Shown here: positions 31,327 through 41,823 of the stretch, piece by piece
How the letters are laid out: every line of letters begins with the position of its first letter
Numbering within the stretch: position 1 is the first letter of the stretch
NCBI GenBank assembly: GCA_949361645.1
Contig: OX442416.1
Coordinates: forward strand, 4,626,629 to 4,690,628
DNA: 64,000 nucleotides
From: Spongilla lacustris
Taxonomy: Eukaryota; Porifera; Demospongiae; Spongillida; Spongillidae
Direction of reading: 5' to 3'
Made by a program: the position numbers and the translations under genes
The notes under the pieces: generated by a model
The model's input: the letters and a program-made list of their open reading frames with translations, nothing else
Told to the model about the DNA's origin: nothing
Database searches by the model: none

Positions 31327-34137
31327 CTGTAACATGAAAGAGATGACATCCATTACACTCCAACCTCCATCTTAGCAACAGCACTGGTACACTGCACTTC
31401 TAAAATGGATTAGTGCCTAACCATCACATCACATGACTACTGTACATGAGTGGTGACAAAATGAATAGCAAGTACATGTACATAGCTGTATTAGTAGGTG
31501 TTTAATTATAGGATCCACTGAAATGTCAAGTATAATCCCTATTCTGGTCACCTCAGTCTTGAAAATTGCCTTGTATTCCTTGTCTCAACGATTAATGATT
31601 TCTACAAAACATCAATCTCTATTAACATGAAAACATTTTAATTTACTTCCCATTGTGTGAATCATGGTCCCTTTCATGAACATCTATTATACCTGTTTGA
31701 CATAATATAACCATCTACATGCCCAAAGTCCAATATCCATACAACAGGCTAGGGGCTGTTATACACCTAACACAGCCACCCAGGCCAGCTGGATAGGTGA
31801 TCTGGCTCAAGAGGCATTACCACACAGGGTTAAAACGTGGTACTCATTCAATCACAGGTAACATCTGAAATGCAGTGCTTTGAGTCCCCAAACTCACAAT
31901 TCCCATCAAATAACAAGTACAGATGACTTGTATTTATTTTCGCTTCAAATTTTCAACAAAGAAACTTCCATTTATTCGAAATACAATTTACAAAATATCC
32001 ACAAGAAAAATCTATGTCCAGATGATTTTGATTCAATTCAGAAGATATAAGAGAGAATATTACATCAAAAAAGAAAATATTACAACTGTTAACTTATGGT
32101 ATGGAATATAGTATGTACATATATTTGCATGCAATCCTATGATGCCGTTCTTAAAATGGTAATATAACACAGTTTACACATATCCACAGGCAATACTTAC
32201 AAACTGATGTTAAATGATTTTGATTGAATTCAGCCGATACAAGGGAGAGAACGAATAATTAATCAAATTATCAAAGACCAATGAAGGGAACTTGAGGAAA
32301 TATATGATTAAAGAGAAGAAATATTTATACACAGCACAATGCTATGGCCAAGACCATTCCAGGTCGCTACTGCCACAGGAAAAAAAATATCCACTGATGT
32401 TGGACTAATATTCCAAACTTCTTTTCATAATAATAATTTACCAAATCCTCAATGCTTAATCTCACATCATCGCTCTATGTTAATGTTGATTTTTGAGCAA
32501 GGGTTTTAATCAAGAAACAGGTATTCATGCACAATACAACTGATTTTTTCTGTAAATGATCTTTGGCAAAGACATCCCTTGGGGTTCAATCATTTGTACA
32601 ATTACACATGTATATGCATAGTGTATGAAGTAGAGAAAAGAAAGGAGAAAGCCAGGAAGGTAAGAAAATAGCCCAACAGGATATTGCTTGGTGATGGTGA
32701 TGACACTACATTTTACTGTGGATGGAATCATTGTCACTAAATACATACATTTAATGACTATCAAACAAACAATAACAATGACTTATATCACTACATCTCT
32801 ATGCAATACTTACGTTCTGATGTTGGATGATATTGATTCAAAAGAGCCGATAAAAGAGAGAGAAGGAATGATTATTAAAAGTATCAAAAACCAATAAAGG
32901 GCCATAACTTGAGGAAATGAATGAATAAAGAGAGGAAATATTTATGCACAGCACAATGCTATGGCCAAAACCATTCCAGGTCGCTACTGCCACAGGAAAA
33001 AAATTCCAGATGATGTTGGATTAATATTCCAAACTCATTTTCATAATAATAATTTACCAAATCCCCAATGCTTAATCTCACATCATCGCTAAATGTTAAT
33101 GTTGATTTTTGAGCAAGGATTTTATCTAGGAACAGGTATTCATACAGAATAAAACAGGTTTTTCTGTAGGTTATCTTTGGGTTCAATCATTTGTACAATA
33201 ATACATGATCATCCATTGTAGATCAAGTAGAGAGAATAAAGGAGAAAGCTAGGATGGTGAAAAAATAGCCCAACATGATATTGCTTGGTGAAGGTGAGGA
33301 CAGTACATTATGGATGAAATCATTGTCACTAAATAGATACATTTAGTGACTATAAAACAACCAACAATAATGAACTAAAACACAGTTTTCACTATATCTC
33401 CATGCAATACTTACGTGCTGATTTTGATTCAATTCAGCCGATAATAGGGAGAGAAGGAATAATTATTAAAAGTATCAAAGAACAATAAAGGGAACTTGAG
33501 GATATGAATGAAAATATTTATGCACTGCACAATTCTATGGCCAAAACCATTCCAGGTCGCTACTGCCACAGGAAAAAATTACCAGATGATGTTGGATTAA
33601 TATTCCAAACTCATTTTCATTATAACAATTACCAAATCCTCAATGCTTAATCTCACATCATTGCTCTATGTTAATGTTGATTTATAAGAAAGGATTTTAA
33701 TCAAGAAACAGGTATTCATGCACAATGCAACAGGATTATCTTTAGCAAAAACATCCCTTTGTGTTCAATCATTTGTAAAATAATACATGTATATGCACAG
33801 TGCATGAAGTAGAGATAAGAAAGGAGAAAGCTAGGAAAGTGATAAAATAGCCCAAAAGGATATTGCTTGGTGAAGGTTATGACAGTACATTATACTATGG
33901 ATGGAATCATTGTCACTAAATAGATACATTTAATGACTAAAAACAACCAATAACATTGAACTAAATCACAGTTTTCACTATATCTCCATGCAATACTTAC
34001 GCTCTGATGTTGGATGATTTTGATTCAATTCAGCCGATAAAAGAGAGAAGGAATAATTATTTAAAGTATCAAAAACCAATGAAGGGATCTTGAGGAAATA
34101 AATGAATAAAGAGAGGAAATATTTCTGCACAGCACAA

Positions 34138-35517
34138 TCACTGTGCAATAAACGTCGTATACGCTAGCGTATATTTTTGCGTATATTTTGCGTATACCAT
34201 CAATATACCAAGGGTAGTGTGTATCCACCTGGTATATGTTAAGAATCCCTAGGTGACAATTATTCATTGTGCGTATTCTCGAAGTATCACGAATACGTAC
34301 ACCGCAATGAATTATGCAACACATCCAAATCTAGATAAATTACATGTATAACTTTGATATGAATTCAAATATTAATATGAACCGCTGTATGTCTCCTATG
34401 AGAGTTCGAACATAGAGCATTATGGACATAGGCGGCATTTACCAGTTGAACTATAAGCGTCGGTTAGGGTTAGGGTATCTAAGATATTAATGATGCATGG
34501 CTTGGGCTTAAGAAGTGGTAAGAGAAGTGAGGGGGACAGGATAGCGGTGTGTATGCCAGGGTTATGTGATAAAACATGTGCCACGTGTGCAGTGCAGTGC
34601 TAGGTGGCATCATCTATATATATATAACGGTGGAGTGTGTGTGTGTGTGTGTGTGTGCGTGTGTGTGTGTGTGAAGCACGTTTTTTTGGTTCGAATCGTG
34701 GTTAGGTCAATATTTTTATCGTTCGGTTATTATTATTTTTTTCTTATCAGGGAGTGCAATTCTATCGGAAGATATTGTTTGCGTTATATATAACGGTGGA
34801 GTGTCCGTGTGTGTGTGTGTGTGTGTGTGTTTGTGAAGCAGGTATTTTGGGTTCAAATCCTGGTGAGGTCAATTTTTGATCCTTCGGTTTTTTTTTTCTT
34901 CAGATCGGGAGTGCAATTCTATCAGAAGATGTTGTTTGCGAACTTATATTCGTGGTTTTATTATTATTTTGTGTACCTCTTAGCTTGCAAGGCAGTGAAT
35001 AGTACAGCAGCTGTTACGCATTTACTACAAAAGGCGCGCAATGATTACTTATACAGCTGTTACGCATTGTTTTTAGTTTGAAATTAGACATTAACGGCAA
35101 ATTGGCCTGAGTCGCCTGAACGGCCCTGAAGTAGAGAGTGAAACGGGAGACTATAAGTATAATAGGAATAACCAGCGGCTGACAGCTAGGCCAATTACAT
35201 AATCAGGTAAACTGATACCATGCACGGCAATGGTACAGCTGTATATACAATATGGCTATGTCCATAACAGTCCAATGCCCAACTAACAACGTGCATGCAC
35301 TACCTAAATGTACTATATAGTTGCATTGGTCCTTCTCTACATTATTAATTACTACTGTCTTTCCGCTCCAGCCGCGGAGGGGGATAATTTGTACAGGCAT
35401 GTAGATACTTTTACATAGTGAACAATGCTATGTTGACGAATGCGTAATTGTGTCTAGCGGGTGGTAGTTATATGTTGACCAGTGGGTCATTGTGGATGGC
35501 AGAAAGTTTTGAGGGCC
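34138..35517. other. Unassigned region with a GT-rich ~165-bp duplication
   Basis: No gene seen. Near 34150-34210 there are GTATAC/GCGTATA-rich words that may be an old transposon end. At 34462-34475 a short GGTTAGGGTTAGGG stretch appears. Two tandem copies of a ~165-bp sequence (about 34625-34788 and 34789-34940) each contain a (GT)n run, then GGTTCGAATC or GGTTCAAATC, a tRNA B-box-like word, and a shared tail GGGAGTGCAATTCTATC. They may be fragments of a tRNA-derived SINE. Open frames across them are repeat-driven. Confidence 0.4.
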
Positions 35518-36135
35518 ATTTATTGCACACTGGCACGTAATCACATTAAGGCCCAGATGTCCCTAAACTTTTCTTGCAGTGAGACCTTTCCACCTTGAAG
35601 AGGTCATTGGAGGCACGTGACTTTGGTGGGCGTGGCACTTGATAGGTGAGTGGGACAATTTAATTTATTGCACACTGGCACGTAATCACCCCACACATCA
35701 AGACCCTTGCAGTGAGACCTTTCCACCTTGAAGGGGTCATTGGAGGCACGTGACTTTGGTGGGTGTGGCACTTGATGGGTGAGTGGGACAATTTAATTTA
35801 TTGCACACTGGCATGTAATCACCAGCACACATTAAGACCCAGATGTCCCTAAGCTTTTCTTGCAGTGAGACCTTTCCACCTTGAAGGGGTCATTGGAGGC
35901 ACGTGACTTTGGTGGGCATGGCACTTGATGGGTGAGTGGGACAATCTTTTTTTATTGCACACTGGCACGTAATCACCACCACACATTAAAACCCAGATGT
36001 ACCTAAGCTTTTCTTGCAGTGAGACCTTTCCACCTTGAAGGGGTCATTGGAAGCACGTGACTTTGGTGGGCGTGGCACTTGATGGGTGAGTGGGACAATT
36101 TAATTTATTGCACACTGGCACATAATCACCAAGCT
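35518..36135. repeat. ~150-bp tandem repeat, about four and a half copies
   Basis: A unit containing TTATTGCACACTGGCACG, CTTGCAGTGAGACCTTTCC, ACCTTGAAGGGGTCATTGG and GAGTGGGACAATTTAATT starts near 35520, 35665, 35799, 35953 and 36106. Copies are very similar except for a short internal deletion in two of them. No coding potential is evident. Confidence 0.85.
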
Positions 36136-36139
36136 TTTC

Positions 36140-38105
36140 ATGCTGTGGCTGTGTAACTTTTCCATTCTCAAATACACAAACATTGAATTCATCAGCGTGT
36201 GTGTAAATTATAATACGACATCAGTTTAGTGGTTTTGTAGATTGTCCTTAATATGGACTCCAATGGTCACTTACTGTGATGTGACTATATCTCCCCCTTC
36301 CTCCCTCTTTCTCTATCTAACCCCTCCCTTTCTCTCTCACTGTTACTAGATATCACTGAAGGTCATAAGTAACTGGGAACCTCGACAACAGACTACAGTA
36401 CTTGCCATAAGACTGCACTCTTGTTGCCATGACTACTTTGGCAAGGAAGCATTTTACATCACCATCACCATTGACACCAGACCATCATCATCATTGTACA
36501 TGAGCACATGCATATATATATATGTACATATTAATTGACTCTGAACATGAACGCATGTGTAACGTTAGCATTGCCAGCACTAGAGTTACGTTTGTCAATT
36601 CCATAAATGGTTGTTACCATCAAATGAATCAGAGACATTACAATGCTACCTTCAACACTTGGAACAAAATGTATCAGTGTGGTGTGAACACCTCAGCAAT
36701 TGGAAGGGTCGCCAGCCACTTGTTTAAATCTTCCATTTTTAATAATACACACACCCAATTATTAAAGCAATTCAGTTAGTAATTTCAATTGGAGCCAAGC
36801 CCCACATGGCACTCGTTTGAGAGGAATATAGAACTGTTGGTCTGGTTGGTTGCAAAATGCATAGATCGTAGTTGGCGGCTCTTCATCCAACAGATTGGTA
36901 CAATACCCCCTTGCTGAGCGTACGTGGTTGGCTTGGATCGGTAAGACTATTTCAAATCTTGAGGACGTAACTGCATTGTGTCGAGATCAGGTATCTCATT
37001 TTCCCACCATTGATTTCCCGTAACAGGTGGATAGTACCCCAACCAGTGGTAAGTAATCGGTGGTAAGTAATCATCTCCTTTTTTTATTTTTCACAAGTCA
37101 AATTCAGAGGCGTCATGAAAATTAGCAAAAAAGCTAACAACTTCTGTTCGATAGAGCAGGTAAGAGATTGTTTCAATCCACTCTTGCTACTTATCAGTGT
37201 CTGTTGCCAGTGTTGAATTGAATACAATATGAATAGCGGAGTTAGAGAAGTACCAGATTGCTCTTGAGTAAAAGGTAAAGGCTTCGTTTGTTATTACCCT
37301 ATTGCAGCAAAGTGAGTGCAGATTCAGCTGAGCGTGTCAAGCAATTCCGCCGTCAGTGTAGGCCTCGAGCTGTGTGCATTTGTATCGTATGGATGCTCTT
37401 TTTTTTTGCTGTAGCTATGGGATATGCATGGTGACAGTACAGGGAAGCAGTTTGAAGCCTATGCTCAACTACTTCCGCGCGTGTCGTTAGAAGAGGATTT
37501 CTGAGCAACTCGTAGCAACGGCGAGTTGGAGGGCCACTACTAAATATCTCCTTCCTGGATGGCTGAAGAGCTTGAACGTTGACTATTGATTGTATTGTTT
37601 TAGAGTGCTACCGCTAATTAAGACGAATTTGCACTTTGCTGCAATACACATTGCTCGAAAAAGCTGTTTAGTTTCTCATTATGCTCAGATAAAATTGATT
37701 ACCAATTACCAGGTACTGTATAACCTATATTTATCAAACTAATTTATTTCGCAACAGATATTTAAAAAAATGCGAGAGCCATTTGAGTTCACCTAATATG
37801 ACGAATAAAAGCATAATTCAGTAGCGGTTTACAGTTGATATGTGCTGCTTTGATAGACACCGCGCAATCACAACAATATTTCAAAACTACTGTAATTAGT
37901 TTTTTTAATAGGGCCCAGCATTGCATACAATGCTGTGCAAGTCACGTCAGGTTAATCATACAATGTCCCATATTAAAATCCTTACAATTAGAAAACGAAT
38001 ACGTTTACAGGTGAGGTGTACATAGAGTAAAATGCAGAACTAGTCCTCTTCTAGGCTACTGTCAGTACATAGCTCTTTTAGCAAAGTATCTGCCTAGTCT
38101 TGATC
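36140..38105. other. No gene recognised
   Basis: Mixed AT-rich sequence without repeats of note. One open frame (36522-36779, plus, 85 codons) has no recognisable domain. A pyrimidine-rich patch lies at 36285-36340. Nothing here could be assigned. Confidence 0.5.
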
Positions 38106-38390
38106 TTAACTCCTATCACTGTCTATGTGCTCATTCAGCGATGCACTGGAGTGCACATCAAATGGTACAACATCAAGACTAGTGACATTGTGACACTTGC
38201 AAAAAAACTCTCCTTCAGTATCAGGTAGGCACATGACTGTACACTGCTGCCCCTTCCTTTTGCCACTCCTAAACATAGCACTGCACTGCTTCTTTGCCTC
38301 TTTCTCTTGCACTTTCTTAGCCCTTTTTGCGTCTCGCACCATTGCCCTTTCCTCTGCTTCTCTTTTTTTCTGTTCCTTAATATATAACAT
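38106..38390 (-). CDS. Hypothetical 94-residue protein with a Cys/His cluster
   Basis: Minus-strand open frame starting MLYIKEQKKREAEER. A charged, coiled-coil-like stretch (residues 1-35) precedes CSAMFRSGKRKGQQC and then CLPDTEGEFFCKCH, a compact Cys/His arrangement that could bind zinc. I do not recognise a family. It joins directly, in a different frame, to the hAT transposase remnant ending near 38400, so it may be part of a fused or rearranged pseudogene. Confidence 0.35.
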   Translation of the reverse strand: MLYIKEQKKREAEERAMVRDAKRAKKVQEKEAKKQCSAMFRSGKRKGQQCTVMCLPDTEGEFFCKCHNVTSLDVVPFDVHSSASLNEHIDSDRS

Positions 38391-38820
38391 ATATAGATAT
38401 CTAACTGCTTTTGTTGCACTTTCTTATTCAAATATTCATCAAAAAGTAGAACAAAACCGTCATCTTTAACCTTATCCATGAGTACATCTAACAGGTAAGA
38501 CGCCAACCCAAAAGTGGCAATGTATCTGGCCTTAGAACCCAAAAAATTCTTAGCAACTTTACTGTCTGGGAAGCAATAGCAATAGTACGCACTCTGCGGA
38601 GTTAATTAGTAATTACTCGCAAATTATAATTTTGAGCACCCATAAAATCTCTGCACGTGTACGCGCATCGTCGTTTAAAACGCCAAGGTTGCTTGCTGCG
38701 GACGTTGCAGTAATCGACAACTCTGTACTGGAACTTAAAGCGTGTGATTGTGGCTCACCTGATGCTATCGACAATGGCGAGGGCGTGGCTGAAAGAAACT
38801 TCAGTTAAATTGGTGCAGCG

Positions 38821-39567
38821 CAGGGTTGCCGAAAGTCAGGCCGGGGTCCGGCCGGTGACCGGCCGGCCTGAAAGGCCCGGCCTGAAAGGCCCGGCCTGCC
38901 AGGTCGGATAAATTGATGTTATTAAACAATTTATTAAAAATTCATGGCTAACCACAAAACATTATGATATTATTAAACAATTTATTAAAGAGAGCCGCAG
39001 TTCAGGGGGAGTATGATGCATGGCTGCTTGTTCCTGAGGCCCGAATCATAGATGCAAATTCCCCTATTGACCCTCTAGCGTGGTGGAAAATGCACGATGG
39101 GCAATTCCCCACGTTTGCCAGGAAGTATTTAGCTATTTCTGCTTCTTCAGCTCCATCCGAGCGGGTGTTTTCGCAAGCTAAGCTGATTCAAAAGCGCCAG
39201 AGATGGAATCTTCTCCCTCAACGTTTGGAGGCGTGTGTCATGCTGAAGCACAATGCATGGTTAATTACAAGTATTTAGATAGCAAGCGCGCTGTTTGCAT
39301 CACTGCATGTTACGTATCTCAGACTCAGTTTCTGTATCTGTAATTTGTAAGTTGTAACCATTACCAACTGATTGTAATAACTATTATTATTACTATATAC
39401 ATGTATAGCTAGCTAGCTAGCTAGCTATAGACATCGCAAAATGAATTAATAATTTTTTATAATAAGTGGGTGGATCCTGTCAGGTCACGGTCCGACCTGC
39501 CAGGCCAAGCTAAATGTCCGGCCTGGCAGGCCGACCTGGCAGGCCGGACTGGCCTTCGGCAACCCTG
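38821..39567 (+). mobile_element. hAT element, internally deleted (747 bp)
   Basis: A perfect 8-bp duplication, GTGCAGCG, at 38813-38820 and 39568-39575 flanks tips CAGGGTTGCCGAA and its complement. Just inside both ends are GC-rich repeats of GGCCGGCCTG / GGCAGGCCG type, the usual sub-terminal repeats of hAT elements. Only the C-terminal part of the transposase is kept. It inserted into the older BED-type transposase remnant. A (TAGC)n run lies near 39409-39426. Confidence 0.93.
38964..39278 (+). pseudogene. hAT transposase C-terminal dimerisation domain
   Basis: Open frame of 104 codons with PLAWWKMHDGQFPTFARKYL and then SAPSERVFSQAKLIQKR, followed by LEACVMLKHNAWL. This is the C-terminal dimerisation region of hAT transposases (W-W...P.F..A...L....S...ER.FS). 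The catalytic core is absent because of internal deletion, so it is not a working transposase. The frame has no stop until its natural end. Confidence 0.85.
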
Positions 39568-39952
39568 GTGCAGCGTCAACCGCAACCGCCGCTAAAACAC
39601 GAGCTTTGCATTTGATTCGTGGCTCTTGATGGCTTCAATGCCCATGTTGGACAGCTTCAAGACCTTCGAGCAAAGTTTGCACCTAAAACATGTACGGTCG
39701 TTCGGAACCTGTTGTAACCACAGTCCAAATTTTTCATCTTTCAGCCATAACTCATCAAAGTAGGTCTTCTTTGATGTTTTCGGCATAGCTATCGACTGCT
39801 AACGCTCACGTTGACGGTTAAGGTGTAGGTACTCGTACGCGCTTGTAAAGGAATTATTAAACCAGTAAAATATCGTGACTCTAATTAATACGCGCGTTAT
39901 CGTATATAGTCACGTACGTGTGCCGGTATAACTCGTACAGAGAAGTTCGCCG

Positions 39953-40107
39953 CTAGCATAAAACCGCCATTCGGTTTTATGCTAGCTCATTTTCGCGCAA
40001 TTTTCCCTGACTTATATAGATTTTTCCTGACTATCCCTGACTTTCCAGTGACAAATATCGTTTTCCCTGATATTCCAGTTTTCCATGACTTTCCCTGACC
40101 CGTACGA
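39953..40107. mobile_element. Hairpin and terminal repeats of the BED-type hAT element
   Basis: CTAGCATAAAACCG at 39953-39966 is followed after 5 bp by its exact complement (39972-39985). Then come tandem short words, TTTTCCCTGAC / TTTCCATGACTTTCCCTGAC, ending in CCGTACGAACCCC near 40107. Repeated CCCTGAC words running into GTACGAACCCC look like the terminal region of the element whose transposase starts at 39786. The matching left end was not found. Confidence 0.4.
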
Positions 40108-40623
40108 ACCCCGCTTACTTTAAAGACATTACTATGATATAAAAGCGTTTTGTGATGATTGTTTATATTCGGTGTTTGAAAATCAATGGTTGCTAACAGC
40201 ACCCGATATAGGCAAAGCCAAGTGGGCAGGGATAAGGGATTTGAAGCCGTACGTCGTGTACACTATAAAACAGACGACGAAAACACGATATTTTTATCCC
40301 TTGGTGTTATTTCTAAGGTCCAGGTTTTTAAAAAAGCTTCGCTCTCCCCTATTTTAGTAGAACAAGCGGGTGCTTGTTCAAAGCCGCTAGTGACGATAGA
40401 GGCGCCATTACACGTACAGCTGCAGCTGTTAATTACCGCTTACCTTTCAATTAATAACCAACACTCCAGTCATAGTCCTATGCCCTGAGCGCTGTTTGGT
40501 GCACAAAGAGCGTAACCATGCGACACAGATTGGCTTTCTAATACGTGTGCACATAAATGTGCACTTGGCGGTGAACGCGGGGTGCAATTATTGCACATAA
40601 ATATGCACTGGGCGGTCAAAGAG
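40108..40623. mobile_element. End of a TTAA element (CTCTTTGACCGCC family)
   Basis: The tip reads inward as CTCTTTGACCGCCC and abuts TTAA at 40624-40627, after which the ~620-bp repeat resumes. The palindrome-like TGCACATAAATATGCA (40592-40607) is 16 bp inside the tip and TGCACATAAATGTGCA (40548-40563) starts 44 bp further in. The other end of this copy is not identified, so its left limit is a guess. No coding region recognised; the open frames at 40172-40488 look random. Confidence 0.55.
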
Positions 40624-41189
40624 TTAAATAGCCCAACAGGATATCGCTTGGTGAAGGGGATGACAGTACATTTTACTATGGATGGAAAATTGTCACTAAA
40701 TAGATACATTTAATGACTACAAAACAACTAATACCAATGAACAAAAACACAGTTTTCACTATATCTACATGCAATACTTACGCCCTGATGTTGGATGATT
40801 TTGATCCAATTCAGCCGATAAAAGAGAGAGAATATAAAGGCACTCGAGGAAATGTATGAAACAAGAGAGGAAATATTTATGCACAACACAATGCTATGGC
40901 CAAAACCATTCCAGGTTGCTACTGCTACCGGAAAAAATTACCAGATGATGCTGGATTAATATTCCAAACTTATTTTCATAACAATAATTTACCAAATCCC
41001 CAATGTGTAATCTCACATCATCCATTCTAGATCACCATTAACATAGATCAATGATGTGAGAAAAAGTAATCCGCTGATGTTGGATGAATATTCCAAACTT
41101 ATTTTCATAATAATAATTTACCAAATCCTCAATGCTTAATCTCCCATCATCGCTCTATGTTAATGTTGATTTTTGAGCAAGGATTTTAA

Positions 41190-41823
41190 CCCTCCTACTG
41201 CGGAAGGCATATATATATGCCCAATAATTGCTCTCGCGTAATGCGACGGGCATATATATATGCCCGGCAGCATGATTGAACTGTAACGCCTGTTTCCGCG
41301 CGAAGCGAAGCGTTCATTACACCATTGTTGTTTAGAACAAAGACTCCCGACATCTGCATGCAATTCGCCGTGTAGCAAACTTATACCTGTCAGCCGTATT
41401 TGAATAGTAAGCCTAACTCAATTTGTAGCCCACAACAGGTGCTCGCGTCTAAGTGTCTTAAAAGCAACAAAAAGTGGTGAGATACGTTGAAACTGGTATA
41501 ACAACCCTTAAATGAACATGTAGGTTCTTAGAAGGCTAATTCTCAGAGTAACAAAGACTTCTCCCGTGCAAGCGTACAATAACGTACGATACGGCACGGA
41601 AACAACGTTCGCACCGTGTATGGAACACACGGGTAGCGTTAAAAAGGCAAAGCAAGTGAAGCTGGGGCACTTACCAACGTGTGTTGACGAAATAGGCAAT
41701 ACAGAGCACAGAGTTCTAACGAAAAAGTTCCAAACGCGAGTAGCAAATAAAATCAATTACTATGCTAAAATTCCTTTCGCAAAACGTCACGTTATGAATA
41801 ATTAATGAGCAGCAGCAGGAGGG
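41190..41823 (+). mobile_element. Non-autonomous piggyBac-like element (634 bp), copy 2
   Basis: Same family, length and orientation as 1041-1674, with TTAA at 41186-41189 and 41824-41827. It is inserted at a different TTAA of the repeat unit (GGATTTTAATCAAGAAACAGG). The outer palindrome is at 41206-41221. Divergence from copy 1 is a few percent by eye. Confidence 0.88.

Larger units (their letters stand above)
29256..34137. repeat. ~620-bp repeat block C with a long duplicated module
   Basis: Left part (about 29400-32150) is a longer module shared with 43400-46260 and about 51600-54520. It contains a relative of the 620-bp unit, an X-box-rich minisatellite and an ankyrin exon. Right part (about 32150-34137) is three to four plain units. 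The block stops abruptly inside a unit at about 34137. No other gene is seen apart from the exon at 31246-31326. Confidence 0.8.
38400..39786 (-). pseudogene. BED-finger hAT-type transposase, 5' part, broken
   Basis: Minus-strand remnants in order. 39786-39592 encodes an N-terminal zinc-finger-like domain (FDELWLKDEKFGLWL, then CFRCKLCSKVLKLSNMG, SHES). After an inserted hAT element, about 38795-38606 encodes SIASGEPQSHALSS and RAEILWVLKIII. About 38580-38400 encodes FPDSKVAKNF, then VLLFDEYLNKKVQQKQLDI, a motif of this transposase family. Several stops and frame changes separate them, and the rest is missing. The right end of the element is probably near 40107. Confidence 0.65.

Noticed and set aside
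34385..34475. tRNA-like minus-strand sequence (TAGTTCAACTGG ... GTTCGAAC) and a telomere-like GGTTAGGGTTAGGG
   Set aside because: The T-stem loop would be too long and the acceptor stem does not pair; the telomere-like stretch is only about two repeats. Neither is reported as a gene or telomere.
34571..35081. Open frames with VCVCVCVCV stretches
   Set aside because: They are translations of (GT)n microsatellites.
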